Below, one piece after another: positions 9,432 to 17,205 of a DNA stretch of 27,277 nucleotides (positions are counted from its first letter, which is position 1; each line of letters opens with the position of its first letter). The DNA is taken from assembly GCA_905209455.1 (NCBI GenBank), contig CAJLTA010000027.1, forward strand, positions 1-27,277, read 5' to 3'. The position numbers and the translations under genes were made by a program. The notes beneath the pieces were generated by a model. It saw only the letters and a list, made by a program, of their open reading frames with translations, did not search any database and was not told where the DNA came from. The DNA comes from an uncultured Collinsella sp. (GTDB lineage: Bacteria; Actinomycetota; Coriobacteriia; Coriobacteriales; Coriobacteriaceae).

Positions 9432-9743
9432 TTACCTTTCGACCTCATGAGGATCTCGCAGCGCCTTGGCGACGCGAACCGTGCAGGCGGCCATAAAGGC
9501 CACGAAGCCGATCGCCTCGCCCAGGAGGAACATACGAAATGCCTCTCCGAACAACGCAAACACAACCAGGGTAAAGACGAGCAGGGCGACTGCCGAGACC
9601 GCCAGACTCACCATACCCTTGAGCATGTCTGCATTCTGTTTATCGTCAAGAACCGGCTTGAGCGTAAAGACAAAGGGAAGGAAGGCAATTGCGCCCGCGA
9701 TGGCGCCTGCAACGATAGCGAGCAGATCGGCTATCTGAAACAC
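9432..9743 (-). CDS. Small membrane protein heading the ATP synthase operon (AtpI-like position)
   Basis: This is a protein of about 103 residues with three hydrophobic segments, LLAIVAGAIAGAIAFLPFVF, VSLAVSAVALLVFTLVVFAL and LGEAIGFVAFMAACTV, ending in PHEVER. Position (first gene, 3 bp ahead of atpB) and topology match the AtpI/Atp1-type accessory proteins of ATP synthase operons, but I see no diagnostic AtpI motif. The frame is open from TTG 9818, which lies upstream of the predicted transcription start. GTG 9743 (GAGG six bases before it) or GTG 9755 is therefore more likely. Confidence 0.7.
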   Translation of the reverse strand: MFQIADLLAIVAGAIAGAIAFLPFVFTLKPVLDDKQNADMLKGMVSLAVSAVALLVFTLVVFALFGEAFRMFLLGEAIGFVAFMAACTVRVAKALRDPHEVER

Positions 9744-9804
9744 TGGCGTCCTCACTTTCCTTTTTAACGCCTCACAGAACAGTTCCCGCCAAACATTGGT
9801 GACT

Positions 9805-9832
9805 ATTGTACGAGCCAATCGCTAAAGTACAA
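9805..9832 (-). promoter_or_regulatory. Probable sigma-A type promoter of the ATP synthase operon
   Basis: On the minus strand TTGTAC (9827-9832) and TACAAT (9805-9810) are separated by 16 bases. TACAAT matches the -10 consensus at five of six positions; the -35 match is weaker. Transcription would start near 9798, about 45-55 bases before the likely start codon of the first gene. The same CGTACAAT word occurs in the predicted prmC promoter. Confidence 0.5.
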
Positions 9833-10023
9833 CCGTAAAACAAACGGTTAATACGCACCTGTACGTTTTCTTAAGGCCTTCTTTATGCCGCAGGTACGGT
9901 AATACGTTTTTTCGAACCCCTCAGCTCAAAACGTCCGTTAACAGGAGTGCGCGTGGACGTCTTTTGCTCGCCCGCGCGCACCATTTCTTCGTATTTTCGA
10001 CGTTAGCCGGTATGGCCCAGAGA

Positions 10024-10671
10024 TTACAGCGTGCCGTAGATGCGGTCGCCGGCGTCGCCCAGGCCGGGAACGATGTAGGCGGCCTCGTTGAGATGGTCGT
10101 CGATGGCGCACGTATAAATATGTACGTCGGGGTCCTTTTCAGTCAGTGACTTGAGGCCCTCGGGCGCGGCGACGATGCACAGCATGCGGATGTCCTTGAC
10201 ACCGCGCTCGCGCAGGTAGCTGATGGCCATCTCGGCCGAACCGCCCGTGGCGAGCATGGGGTCGACAACCAGGCAGATGCGCTGGTCGATATCCTTGGGC
10301 ATCTTGCAGTAATACTCATGCGGCTCGTGGGTAACCTCGTCGCGCTCCATACCGATGTGGCCCACGCGAGCGGAGGGTACCAAGTCGAGGATGCCATCGA
10401 CCATGCCGAGACCCGCGCGCAGGATGGGAACGATGGCGAGCTTCTTGCCGGCAAGCTGCTTAAACGTGGCAGTGGTGATGGGGGTCTCGACCTCGACGTC
10501 TTCCATGGGCAGGTCGCGCATGGCCTCGTAGCCGTCAAAAAGTGCGAGCTCGCGCACGAGCTGGCGGAACTGGTTGGTGCCGGTCTCCTTGTCGCGCAGG
10601 ATCGACAGCTTGTGCTGGACGAGCGGGTGATCGACAAGGGTCACACGGGACGTATCGTAGGTGACGGTCAT
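10024..10671 (-). CDS. upp: Uracil phosphoribosyltransferase
   Basis: Upp makes UMP from uracil and PRPP in the cytoplasm (pyrimidine salvage). The 215-residue product shows the N-terminal HPLVQHKLSILRDKET, ILRAGLGMVDG, the PRPP-binding loop CLVVDPMLATGGSA (about 133-146) and the C-terminal uracil-binding VPGLGDAGDRIYGT. The frame is open for 16 more codons, but ATG 10671 has AAAGGGG upstream and matches the family start. It is 123 bp downstream of glpK. Behind it, AAAACGTCC and GGACGTCTTTT (around 9928-9965) could form a weak terminator. Confidence 0.96.
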   Translation of the reverse strand: MTVTYDTSRVTLVDHPLVQHKLSILRDKETGTNQFRQLVRELALFDGYEAMRDLPMEDVEVETPITTATFKQLAGKKLAIVPILRAGLGMVDGILDLVPSARVGHIGMERDEVTHEPHEYYCKMPKDIDQRICLVVDPMLATGGSAEMAISYLRERGVKDIRMLCIVAAPEGLKSLTEKDPDVHIYTCAIDDHLNEAAYIVPGLGDAGDRIYGTL

Positions 10672-10794
10672 GGGTTGATTGCCCCTTTCGTTGCGGCCGG
10701 AAAATGACCTTGCTGACAAGGCGCATGGCGATGTTGTTGCCGCGCGCCGTGCATAAGTTTAACGGTTTGTTGTATCGAGCAGCTCGTCGCAGCC

Positions 10795-12336
10795 CTACTG
10801 TACGGTGTTGAGCGAGCGTTTGACGGCATCATGCCAGCCCGCCAGGTTTTGCTCGCGGCGCTCGGCGGACATATGGGGAAGGAAGGTCTTAACGATCTGA
10901 GCGTTTTGCTCCAGCTCCTCCAGGTCCTCCCAATAGCCGACGGCAAGGCCCGCCAAGTACGCGGCGCCGATCGCCGTGGTCTCCACCGTCTCGCACTGCA
11001 GCACGGGGATATCCAGCAGATCGGCCTGAAATTGCATGATGAACTCGTTGCGCGAGGCACCGCCATCGACGGACAGGCGCTCAATCGAAAGTCCCACGTC
11101 CTGCTCCATGGCGCGCAGCACGTCATAACTCTGGTAGGCCATGGACTCGCAGGCCGCACGCACAATGGTCGCGCGACTCGAGGCACCGGTCAGGCCGCAC
11201 ACGATACCGCGAGCACGCGGGTCCCACCAGGGGGCGCCCAGGCCAGCGAAGGCGGGGACGAAGTAGCAGCCCTCGTTGTCGTTGATCGAAGCGGCAAGTT
11301 GCGCAGACTCGCTCACGCTCGAGATGATGCCCATGTTGTTGCGCAGCCAGTTCATCGTTGAGCCGGCGGCAAAAATAGAGCCCTCGAGCGCATAGCTGAC
11401 TTTGCCGTCCGCAGCGATACCGATGGTGGAGACCAGGCCATTCTTGGATTCGACGATCTCGTCGCCGGTGTTCATGAGCATAAAGCAGCCCGTGCCATAG
11501 GTGTTTTTGGTCTGGCCGGGACGGAAACAGCAGTGGCCGAACAGCGACGCCTGCTGGTCGCCCGCCACGCCCATGATGGGTGGCATGTTGGTCATGATGT
11601 CGCTCGCGACGCGGCCGTAGTCGCCCGAGCTCCAACGAACCTCGGGCATCATGGAGCGCGGGACGTCGAAAAGCGCCAGCAGATCGTCGTCCCAATCGAG
11701 CGCATGGATATTAAAGAGCGCGGTGCGGCTGGCATTGGTGTAGTCGGTGGCAAAGACCTGACCGCCGGTGAGGTTGTAGATGAGCCAGGTGTCGATGGTG
11801 CCGAACATGAGGTCGCCCGCCGCCGCGCTCTCACGCGCACCGTCGACGTTATCGAGAATCCACTGCACCTTGGAGGCCGAGAAATACGGGTCGAGCGTAA
11901 GCCCCGTGCGGGAGCGCACCAGCTCTTCTGCGCCCTGCTCGACCAGCTCGTCGATCAGAGGTGCGGTGCGACGGCATTGCCACACGATGGCGTTATAGAT
12001 GGGTTGGCCGCTTATGCGGTCCCACACCACCGTGGTCTCGCGCTGGTTGGAGATACCGATGGCGGCAATGCGGTCAGAATGGATGCCGCTCTTAAACTGG
12101 ACCTCCATCATCACGCCGATCTGGCTGGCAAGCACCTCCGTGGGATCCTGCTCCACCCAGCCGGGACGCGGGAAGCTGGTTTTGACGCTACGGCGCGCCT
12201 GGGCGACGATGCAGCCGTACTCGTCGACGATGGTCGCGAGTACCGAGGTAGTGCCGCAGTCGAGCGCCATGATGTAGGAACCGCCAAAGCTAAACGAGGC
12301 GTCTTCCATGCCCAGGCTGCCTAGATTCAACGACAT
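10795..12336 (-). CDS. glpK: Glycerol kinase
   Basis: GlpK phosphorylates glycerol to sn-glycerol 3-phosphate in the cytoplasm. The 513-residue product of the FGGY family has SNQRETTVVWD, AIVWQCRRT, DPYFSASK, FGTIDTWLIYNLTGG, GDQQASLFGH, TYGTGCFMLMNTG and SVDGGASRNEFIMQFQADLL, all diagnostic for glycerol kinase. The phosphate-binding DQGTTS is DCGTTS here (residues 25-30), and the N-terminus is about 17 residues longer than usual. ATG 12336 has AAAGGTG upstream; ATG 12309 is a possible alternative. It starts 13 bp after tsaC and so probably belongs to the same transcript. No glycerol facilitator or glycerol-phosphate dehydrogenase is nearby. Confidence 0.95.
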   Translation of the reverse strand: MSLNLGSLGMEDASFSFGGSYIMALDCGTTSVLATIVDEYGCIVAQARRSVKTSFPRPGWVEQDPTEVLASQIGVMMEVQFKSGIHSDRIAAIGISNQRETTVVWDRISGQPIYNAIVWQCRRTAPLIDELVEQGAEELVRSRTGLTLDPYFSASKVQWILDNVDGARESAAAGDLMFGTIDTWLIYNLTGGQVFATDYTNASRTALFNIHALDWDDDLLALFDVPRSMMPEVRWSSGDYGRVASDIMTNMPPIMGVAGDQQASLFGHCCFRPGQTKNTYGTGCFMLMNTGDEIVESKNGLVSTIGIAADGKVSYALEGSIFAAGSTMNWLRNNMGIISSVSESAQLAASINDNEGCYFVPAFAGLGAPWWDPRARGIVCGLTGASSRATIVRAACESMAYQSYDVLRAMEQDVGLSIERLSVDGGASRNEFIMQFQADLLDIPVLQCETVETTAIGAAYLAGLAVGYWEDLEELEQNAQIVKTFLPHMSAERREQNLAGWHDAVKRSLNTVQ

Positions 12337-12349
12337 CGCTTACACCTTT

Positions 12350-13093
12350 CTATTGCATCGGGTCGGACAGGACCCGTTCGATCTCTGATGCGGGAAGCGC
12401 GCCTTGGCGCAGGATCTGGAGCTCGCCGTGCTGAAACGACACGATGGTTGAGGCGTCGCGACACGGGGTCTCACCGGCGTCGACGGCCACATCGACCCCC
12501 TCCAGGATGCGCTCCTCCACCGTGACAAAACTTGCCGGCGCGGGCGCGCCATGCGTGTTGGCGCTGGTGCAGGCAAGAGGGCTGCCGCAGGCGCGGATGA
12601 GCGCCTGCACCACGGGCGAGGCCGAAGCGCGAAGTGCCACCGTGTCGTCGGCGGCGCGCATAAAGGTCGGCACGCAGGGGGCCGCCTTAACCACGATAGT
12701 CAGGGCGCCCGGCCAGCATCGTCGGGCGAGCACGCGGGCCTCGTTAGGGATATCCACGCCATAGCGGTCGAGTGCCTCGGCATCATCGACCAGCCAGGCA
12801 ACCGTTTGGGTGAGCTCGCGCTGCTTGAGGGTAAAGATACGACGATAGCCGGTGCCGAGTGCGGGGACCGCGGCGCCGTTGACGGTGGCCTGCGGATCGC
12901 GCGGCCACGGCAGAGGTTCACTTGTATCTTGTGGAACGGCATCCGAGAAGGCGTTGACCGCCACGGCGACACCGTAGACCGTCTCGGTTGGAATAAGCGC
13001 CAGGCCGCCGCGACCGAGTAGCTCGGCCGTGCGCTCGACTGCAAGCCGATGCGGCTCGCGCGCTCCCTCGTATACCCGATAGACCGTCTGCAT
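12350..13093 (-). CDS. tsaC: Threonylcarbamoyl-AMP synthase (Sua5/YrdC/TsaC family)
   Basis: This enzyme condenses threonine, bicarbonate and ATP to threonylcarbamoyl-AMP, used to make t6A37 in ANN-decoding tRNAs. The 247-residue protein shows LIPTETVYGVAV near the N-terminus, KQR, RRCWPGALTIVV, DTVALRAS and LACTSANTHGAPAP. An insertion of about 35 residues, rich in Pro and acidic residues, lies between YGV and the KQR motif. ATG 13093 has only a distant AAGGGG (12 bases). In many Gram-positives this gene follows prfA and prmC; here the HigBA module separates it from prmC. Confidence 0.9.
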   Translation of the reverse strand: MQTVYRVYEGAREPHRLAVERTAELLGRGGLALIPTETVYGVAVAVNAFSDAVPQDTSEPLPWPRDPQATVNGAAVPALGTGYRRIFTLKQRELTQTVAWLVDDAEALDRYGVDIPNEARVLARRCWPGALTIVVKAAPCVPTFMRAADDTVALRASASPVVQALIRACGSPLACTSANTHGAPAPASFVTVEERILEGVDVAVDAGETPCRDASTIVSFQHGELQILRQGALPASEIERVLSDPMQ

Positions 13094-13241
13094 GTGTATG
13101 CCAGCCCCTTACGCTCTGGTGCAAGTTTGTTTACTGTGGGGCATTCTCGCACGAAACGTTCAACCTATTTGCCCAGAGCGCATGTTGGTTTGGTGAGCGG
13201 CTCTAGTAGTCGGTGAAAGTGAGGGGGTTAATTGAAGATTT

Positions 13242-13544
13242 TTAGCGCGCAAGCGTAACGGTACGATCGGGAAACTCGATGCTTGCAACCAGTTTTCCGC
13301 CGAGGCTCTCTGCGTACCTGCTCAGCGTGTCAAGCCTCATCGAACCCAATTCCCCACGCTCGAGCTCGGATACGCGTTTTTGAGAAACGCCCATCGATTG
13401 GGCGACCGACGCCTGTGTTAGATCTTTTAGCCTGCGAATCTGAGCAAGCTTATAGGCTTCGATACGATCGCGAGTCCTCTCCTGCTCGGCGGTAATGGAG
13501 TCGCGTGTTATCCCGCGAGATTCCATATACTCATGCAGTTCCAT
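13242..13544 (-). CDS. HTH (XRE) antitoxin, HigA-like
   Basis: This 100-residue protein has a helix-turn-helix in the centre (LTQASVAQSMGVSQKRVSELERGEL, about residues 42-66; the serial Gln and Ser-x-x-x-x-Glu pattern is typical of XRE/Cro). It is expected to bind the upstream operator and neutralise the toxin encoded just before it. It overlaps the toxin gene by 14 bases (4 codons), and its AAGGAGG site lies inside the toxin gene. The order toxin first, antitoxin second is that of the higBA type. It ends 148 bp before tsaC. Confidence 0.88.
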   Translation of the reverse strand: MELHEYMESRGITRDSITAEQERTRDRIEAYKLAQIRRLKDLTQASVAQSMGVSQKRVSELERGELGSMRLDTLSRYAESLGGKLVASIEFPDRTVTLAR

Positions 13545-13926
13545 CTCGATCGAGCCTCCTTACGTGGCGACGGTATATTTGCTCGGCCTTTGGAATGTTG
13601 ATCGCATACCAGCCGTTCCATTTTGCCCTTGACGATCCCGCTCGCGACTTATCACCCGCCAATAGCAATACCGCCTGGCGCTTGGGGTCAAAGGCGAAGA
13701 GGATGCGGATCACCTGCCCACCACATGAAGTCACTCTCAGCTCCTTTAAATGATGAAGCTTCGAGCCCTTGACACGGTCAACCAGTGGACGACCAAGGCT
13801 GGGACCTTCCTTCTCGAGCACCAAAAGGTCTGCATAAATCTGCTTCAGCGTAGCTTCATCCTGCTCATCAAGCCAAGGTTCAATGTAATCAAGCACGATA
13901 CGGTACCGATGCAGCTGATTTGACAT
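13531..13926 (-). CDS. RelE/HigB-type toxin (DUF891, phage Gp49-like)
   Basis: This 131-residue basic protein carries the family blocks GRPLVDRVKGSKLHHLKELRV, RILFAFDPKRQAVLLLAGDKS and a C-terminal IPKAEQIYRRH. The family is related to HigB/RelE mRNA interferases, which cut mRNA on the ribosome. The DNA shows the fold-family blocks but not the activity. The segment AGSSRAKWNGWY is intact, so the gene looks functional. It starts at ATG 13926 with AAAGG upstream and is controlled by the operator at 13936-13950. Confidence 0.88.
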   Translation of the reverse strand: MSNQLHRYRIVLDYIEPWLDEQDEATLKQIYADLLVLEKEGPSLGRPLVDRVKGSKLHHLKELRVTSCGGQVIRILFAFDPKRQAVLLLAGDKSRAGSSRAKWNGWYAINIPKAEQIYRRHVRRLDRDGTA

Positions 13927-13935
13927 ACCTTTCTC

Positions 13936-13985
13936 CTTCTATAATAGAAGTTTTACGGTATATTGCAAGAGCAAACTTGAGCAAA
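13936..13985 (-). promoter_or_regulatory. Toxin-antitoxin promoter with palindromic operator
   Basis: CTTCTATAATAGAAG (13936-13950) is a perfect palindrome about an odd central base. It contains the minus-strand -10 box TATTAT (13941-13946); a -35-like TTGCAA (13963-13968) lies 16 bases upstream. Two direct repeats GAGCAAA (13969-13975, 13979-13985) follow with a 10-bp period, one helical turn. Binding of the HTH antitoxin here would cover the -10 box (autoregulation, inferred). The predicted leader is very short, so transcription would begin almost at the ribosome site. Confidence 0.65.
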
Positions 13986-14001
13986 TGTATATTAGTTCAG
14001 C

Positions 14002-15252
14002 TTAAATACGCTGCTTGGGCTCGGTGACGATGGCTCGGACGATGCGGGGACGATCGGTGAGGTCACGGACGATGCGCACGTCCGAGAGACCCGCCTGGCG
14101 GCAGAGCTCGGCGGCGACATCGAGGGCGCCCTCGTAGAGCTCGCAGGCAAACAGGCCGCCGGCGCGCAGCATATAGGGCGCCGCATTGAGCAAGCGGCGG
14201 AAGATATCGAGGCCATCGGCACCGCCCTCGAGCGCCAAATCGGGCTCAAAGTCCTTGACCTCGTGCGGCAGCGAGCGCATGACGTCGGTCGGAATGTAAG
14301 GCGGGTTGGAGACGAGCACGTCAAAGGTGCCCCACTCCTCGCGGGGGATGGAGCTCACCAGGTTCGTGAGGCTGAAGGCGACCTCATCGGACGTAAGCCC
14401 GAGCGCATCGCGGTTTTTGGTGGCCAGCTCGATGGCGCGCGGCTCGATATCGGTGGCGGTGCAGGTAACGTGGCCGCGGCGCTCCCAGGCAAGGGAGAGC
14501 GAGATACAGCCCGTGCCGCAGCCGACCTCGAGAACGCGGGCAGTGCGGGGCTCGGCTGGGGCAGGCGCAGCGGCATCCCGCACTAGGGCAGCCTCCTGGT
14601 CGGCACCTTCGATGGCAATGCCGTATTCGTCAAGCTCGGGCTCGGCGGCTTCCGCGGCTTCGGCTTCTGCTGCCTGCGTGGCGGCTTCCTCGGCCTCGCG
14701 GTCGGCCAGTTCCTCGGCATAGGCACGGCTGCCCAGTACGTCGCTGCCTAGCGCCGCCTCATCGGCAGCCGTGAGGTTAGCGGCACGGCGCTCGGCCGTC
14801 GCTCGCTCGTCGGCCGATGCGGCTTCGACCTTGCGCGCCTGCTCGACCTCGTCGTTCCAGGGCAGCTCAACGCGCTGACGGGCAGCAGCCTCGGGGCTCA
14901 GCACCTCGGCATCCAGATAATTGAGGACTTCCTCGACGAGCATCTCGGTCTCAGGGCGCGGAATGAGCACACCGGGGGCGCATGCGACGTCGATCATGCG
15001 AAACTGCGTGCTGCCGGTGATGTACTGCAGCGGCTCGCCCTTGGCGCGGCGAACGACGGCCGCATGCATGGTCTCGAGCTGGGCCGCGTTAAGCGTCTCG
15101 TCCATGCGCATATATAAGTCGATGCGTGCCAGGCCCGTGGCGGCGCACAGCAGCCACTCGGCAGAAAGACGGGGGTGCTCCTCGCCGCGCTCGGCCAGGT
15201 ACTCCTTGGTCCACTCGAGACAACGCTTGATGGTCCAGATCTCGTTTGCCAT
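14002..15252 (-). CDS. prmC: Peptide chain release factor N5-glutamine methyltransferase with a large insertion
   Basis: PrmC methylates the Gln of the GGQ motif of release factors; its substrate RF1 is encoded just upstream. It has the N-terminal helical domain (residues 1-110, with GEPLQYITG and LIPRPETE), SAM motif LEVGCGTGC (241-249) and catalytic NPPY (316-319). Between them, residues about 115-235 (14548-14910) form an Ala/Glu/Arg-rich, low-complexity insertion absent from ordinary PrmC, raising the length to 416 from about 280. ATG 15252 follows GAGGGGAGG. The longer frame to 15327 would start upstream of the predicted promoter's transcript. Confidence 0.93.
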   Translation of the reverse strand: MANEIWTIKRCLEWTKEYLAERGEEHPRLSAEWLLCAATGLARIDLYMRMDETLNAAQLETMHAAVVRRAKGEPLQYITGSTQFRMIDVACAPGVLIPRPETEMLVEEVLNYLDAEVLSPEAAARQRVELPWNDEVEQARKVEAASADERATAERRAANLTAADEAALGSDVLGSRAYAEELADREAEEAATQAAEAEAAEAAEPELDEYGIAIEGADQEAALVRDAAAPAPAEPRTARVLEVGCGTGCISLSLAWERRGHVTCTATDIEPRAIELATKNRDALGLTSDEVAFSLTNLVSSIPREEWGTFDVLVSNPPYIPTDVMRSLPHEVKDFEPDLALEGGADGLDIFRRLLNAAPYMLRAGGLFACELYEGALDVAAELCRQAGLSDVRIVRDLTDRPRIVRAIVTEPKQRI

Positions 15253-15300
15253 GGGGTCCTCCCCTCTTAAGCGCCGGGCGGCGCGCGAATGTCGGAGCAG

Positions 15301-15327
15301 ATTGTACGCGAGGCCAGCGCTTGGCAA
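15301..15327 (-). promoter_or_regulatory. Possible prmC promoter
   Basis: On the minus strand TTGCCA (15322-15327) and TACAAT (15301-15306) are 15 bases apart, with the same CGTACAAT word as at the ATP synthase promoter. A start near 15293 gives a leader of about 40 bases. A separate promoter would make sense because the repeat at 15644-15882 should end the prfA transcript. Confidence 0.4.
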
Positions 15328-15643
15328 GGGACGATTGAAGGCGATTATCGAGAATCAGCCCAGATTTTTGGTTTGGCCCCGTCCAAAGTGCTCATTTGTC
15401 GACGTCCATATCTGCATCCGTCAAGCTTTTGGCAAGGTTGCCCCTAACCTGACCAACATCTAACCAAACGCTTGCCACATCGCTTGACGCACGACGCGTC
15501 AAAAATCACCCCGCGACTTCTTGGACGATTTTTCGAGCGATATTTTCAATAGCAGATGAAGGCTGTTAATTACTTTGAGCAGGCAGGCAGCTTAATTTCT
15601 AACAAAGCATATTAAATAAATTCGAAAAGTAATTTACCCAACC
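15328..15643. other. prmC-prfA spacer without a gene
   Basis: The 636-bp gap between prmC and prfA holds no credible gene. Its first part has normal base composition. From about 15530 to 15655 it is clearly AT-rich compared with its surroundings (runs such as ATTAAATAAATTC), then passes into composite repeat B. The AT-rich patch may be a decayed insertion; I recognise nothing in it. Confidence 0.5.
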
Positions 15644-15882
15644 TAGTCATTTAAGAACGTCCCCAATGACTACCTCTAAGGCGCCGCAGGTTGAGCATAC
15701 CGCATCCGGAGCAAGGCAACGCCACAGACAGAGGACGGACAGCGAGCGACGTCCAGGGCGAACAAGTTGGCATGAAAAAGGCAAGGCATAGACCTTCTGG
15801 TCATGCCTTGCCTTTTGAATGACAAATTGTCGCCCTGGGCGGCGCGCAGCGTCGGCTGGTCCGCCGTTCGGTAGAACGGCGG
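15644..15882 (-). repeat. Composite hairpin repeat, copy B (3' end of prfA)
   Basis: In plus-strand order: TAGTCATT/AATGACTA arms (15644-15651, 15665-15672) enclosing the GTCCCC tag; the shared GCGAGCGACGTCCAG word; outer arms CCAGGGCGA/TCGCCCTGG (15753-15761, 15830-15838). Inside these is an inner hairpin 15776-15816 with 18 base pairs, one bulged A and a TTCT loop. Last is a perfect 9-bp hairpin with loop GGTA (15861-15882), six bases from the prfA stop. On the minus strand the inner stem is followed by TTTTT, so it can act as an intrinsic terminator for prfA. Confidence 0.8.
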
Positions 15883-15888
15883 AACCTA

Positions 15889-16956
15889 CTACACAGCCTG
15901 TGCCAGCTTCTCGGCACGCTCGGCGGCGGCGAGCGCCTCGATCACGGTGCCGAGCTGGTCGCCCAAAAGGACGCCGTTGTAGGTGGAGTTGAAACCGATG
16001 CGATGGTCGGTCACGCGGTCCTGCGGCTGGTTGTAGGTGCGGATCTTCTCGGAACGGTTGCCGTGGCCGATCTGGCTCTGGCGCTCGGCGCCGAGCTCCG
16101 CCTGCTGCTTCTCGAGCTCCATCTCGTACAGACGGGCGCGCAGCATCTGCATGCAGACCTCGCGGTTCTGAATCTGGGAGCGCTGCTCCTGCGACTGCAC
16201 CACGGTGTTGGTGGGCAGGTGGGTGATACGCACGGCGGAGTAGGTGGTGTTAACGCACTGACCGCCAGGGCCGGAGGCGCAGTAGGTGTCGATGCGTAGG
16301 TCGGACTGGTTGATCTGAACGTCGATCTCCTCGGCCTCGGGAAGCACGGCAACGGTTGCCGTGGAGGTCTGGATGCGGCCCTGAGACTCGGTCTTGGGAA
16401 CGCGCTGGACACGGTGCACGCCGGACTCGAACTTCATGACGGAGTAGACGCGGTCGCCCTCGACCTTGAACTCGATGGACTTAAAGCCGCCGGCCTCGCT
16501 GGGGCTGGAATCGAGTACGGTGGTCTTCCAGCCACGCGACTCGCAGAAACGCTGGTACATCTTGTACAGGTCGCCGGCGAAGATGGCCGCCTCGTCGCCA
16601 CCGGCGGCGGAGCGGATCTCGACGATGGTGTTCTTGTCGTCGTTGGGGTCGCTCGGGATGAGCATGTACTTGATATCTTCCTCGAGCTGGGGAAGCTTGG
16701 CCTCGTTTTCGGAGATGTCCATCTGGAGCATCTCCTTCTCATCGGCATCGGTAGTATCGTGGAGCATTTCCTTGGCAGCCTCGATGTCGTCGAGCGCGCC
16801 GATGTACTCGCGCGAGGCGGCGATGAGGTCGGACTGGTGCGCGTACTCCTTGTTGAGACGCGTGAACTCCTTGATGTCGGAGGCGACGGCCGGGTCGGAA
16901 AGCTTCTTCTCGAGCTCCTCGTAGGCCTTGATGATCTTTTCGAGCTTGTCGCGCAT
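15889..16956 (-). CDS. prfA: Peptide chain release factor 1
   Basis: RF1 reads UAA and UAG and triggers peptide release. The 355-residue product has the codon-recognition tripeptide of the RF1 type (Pro187-Lys188-Thr189; RF2 would have SPF) and the catalytic GGQ at 231-233, whose glutamine is the methylation site of PrmC. Then follow NTTYSAVRITHLPT and the C-terminal GNRSEKIRTYN and RVTDHRIGFN blocks. ATG 16956 follows AAAGGAG by seven bases. It is the first gene of a prfA-prmC-tsaC neighbourhood, but copy B of the hairpin repeat separates it from prmC. Confidence 0.97.
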   Translation of the reverse strand: MRDKLEKIIKAYEELEKKLSDPAVASDIKEFTRLNKEYAHQSDLIAASREYIGALDDIEAAKEMLHDTTDADEKEMLQMDISENEAKLPQLEEDIKYMLIPSDPNDDKNTIVEIRSAAGGDEAAIFAGDLYKMYQRFCESRGWKTTVLDSSPSEAGGFKSIEFKVEGDRVYSVMKFESGVHRVQRVPKTESQGRIQTSTATVAVLPEAEEIDVQINQSDLRIDTYCASGPGGQCVNTTYSAVRITHLPTNTVVQSQEQRSQIQNREVCMQMLRARLYEMELEKQQAELGAERQSQIGHGNRSEKIRTYNQPQDRVTDHRIGFNSTYNGVLLGDQLGTVIEALAAAERAEKLAQAV

Positions 16957-17157
16957 GGCAGGACTCCTTTATATGCGTGAAGGTGAAAATCGGCAGAATT
17001 GATGGGGCGTATGGCGCCACTGCGGGGGTAAGCCCAGCTAGAACATGTCGATCTTCAGATACATGCGCATCCCTTCGCGTATGGGGTACATAGTTGCGGT
17101 CTAACCCATACATGATAGCGTGCGCAGGCAAACCTGCATATAACCCGCACGGAATGA

Positions 17158-17190
17158 TTGGTGCAAACAAACCTGACCCCATTGCACCAA
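17158..17190. repeat. Short palindromic element between the M20 peptidase gene and prfA
   Basis: TTGGTGCA (17158-17165) and TGCACCAA (17183-17190) are perfect inverted arms around a 17-base loop containing CCTGACCCC. On the plus strand a T-run follows after the word GGGCTTGC. A small hairpin GCAGG-CAAA-CCTGC lies at 17123-17136. The style resembles short palindromes often linked to REP/RAYT systems (inference). It could also end the peptidase transcript. Confidence 0.6.
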
Positions 17191-17205
17191 GGGCTTGCTT
17201 TTTGG

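Noticed and set aside
9744..9818. TTG 9818 as start of the small membrane protein
   Set aside because: It lies upstream of the predicted transcription start and has no ribosome site.
17059..17091. Possible 10-codon leader peptide MRMYLKIDMF upstream of the peptidase gene on the minus strand
   Set aside because: It lies between prfA and the peptidase terminus, downstream of no clear promoter and upstream of no gene in the right direction.
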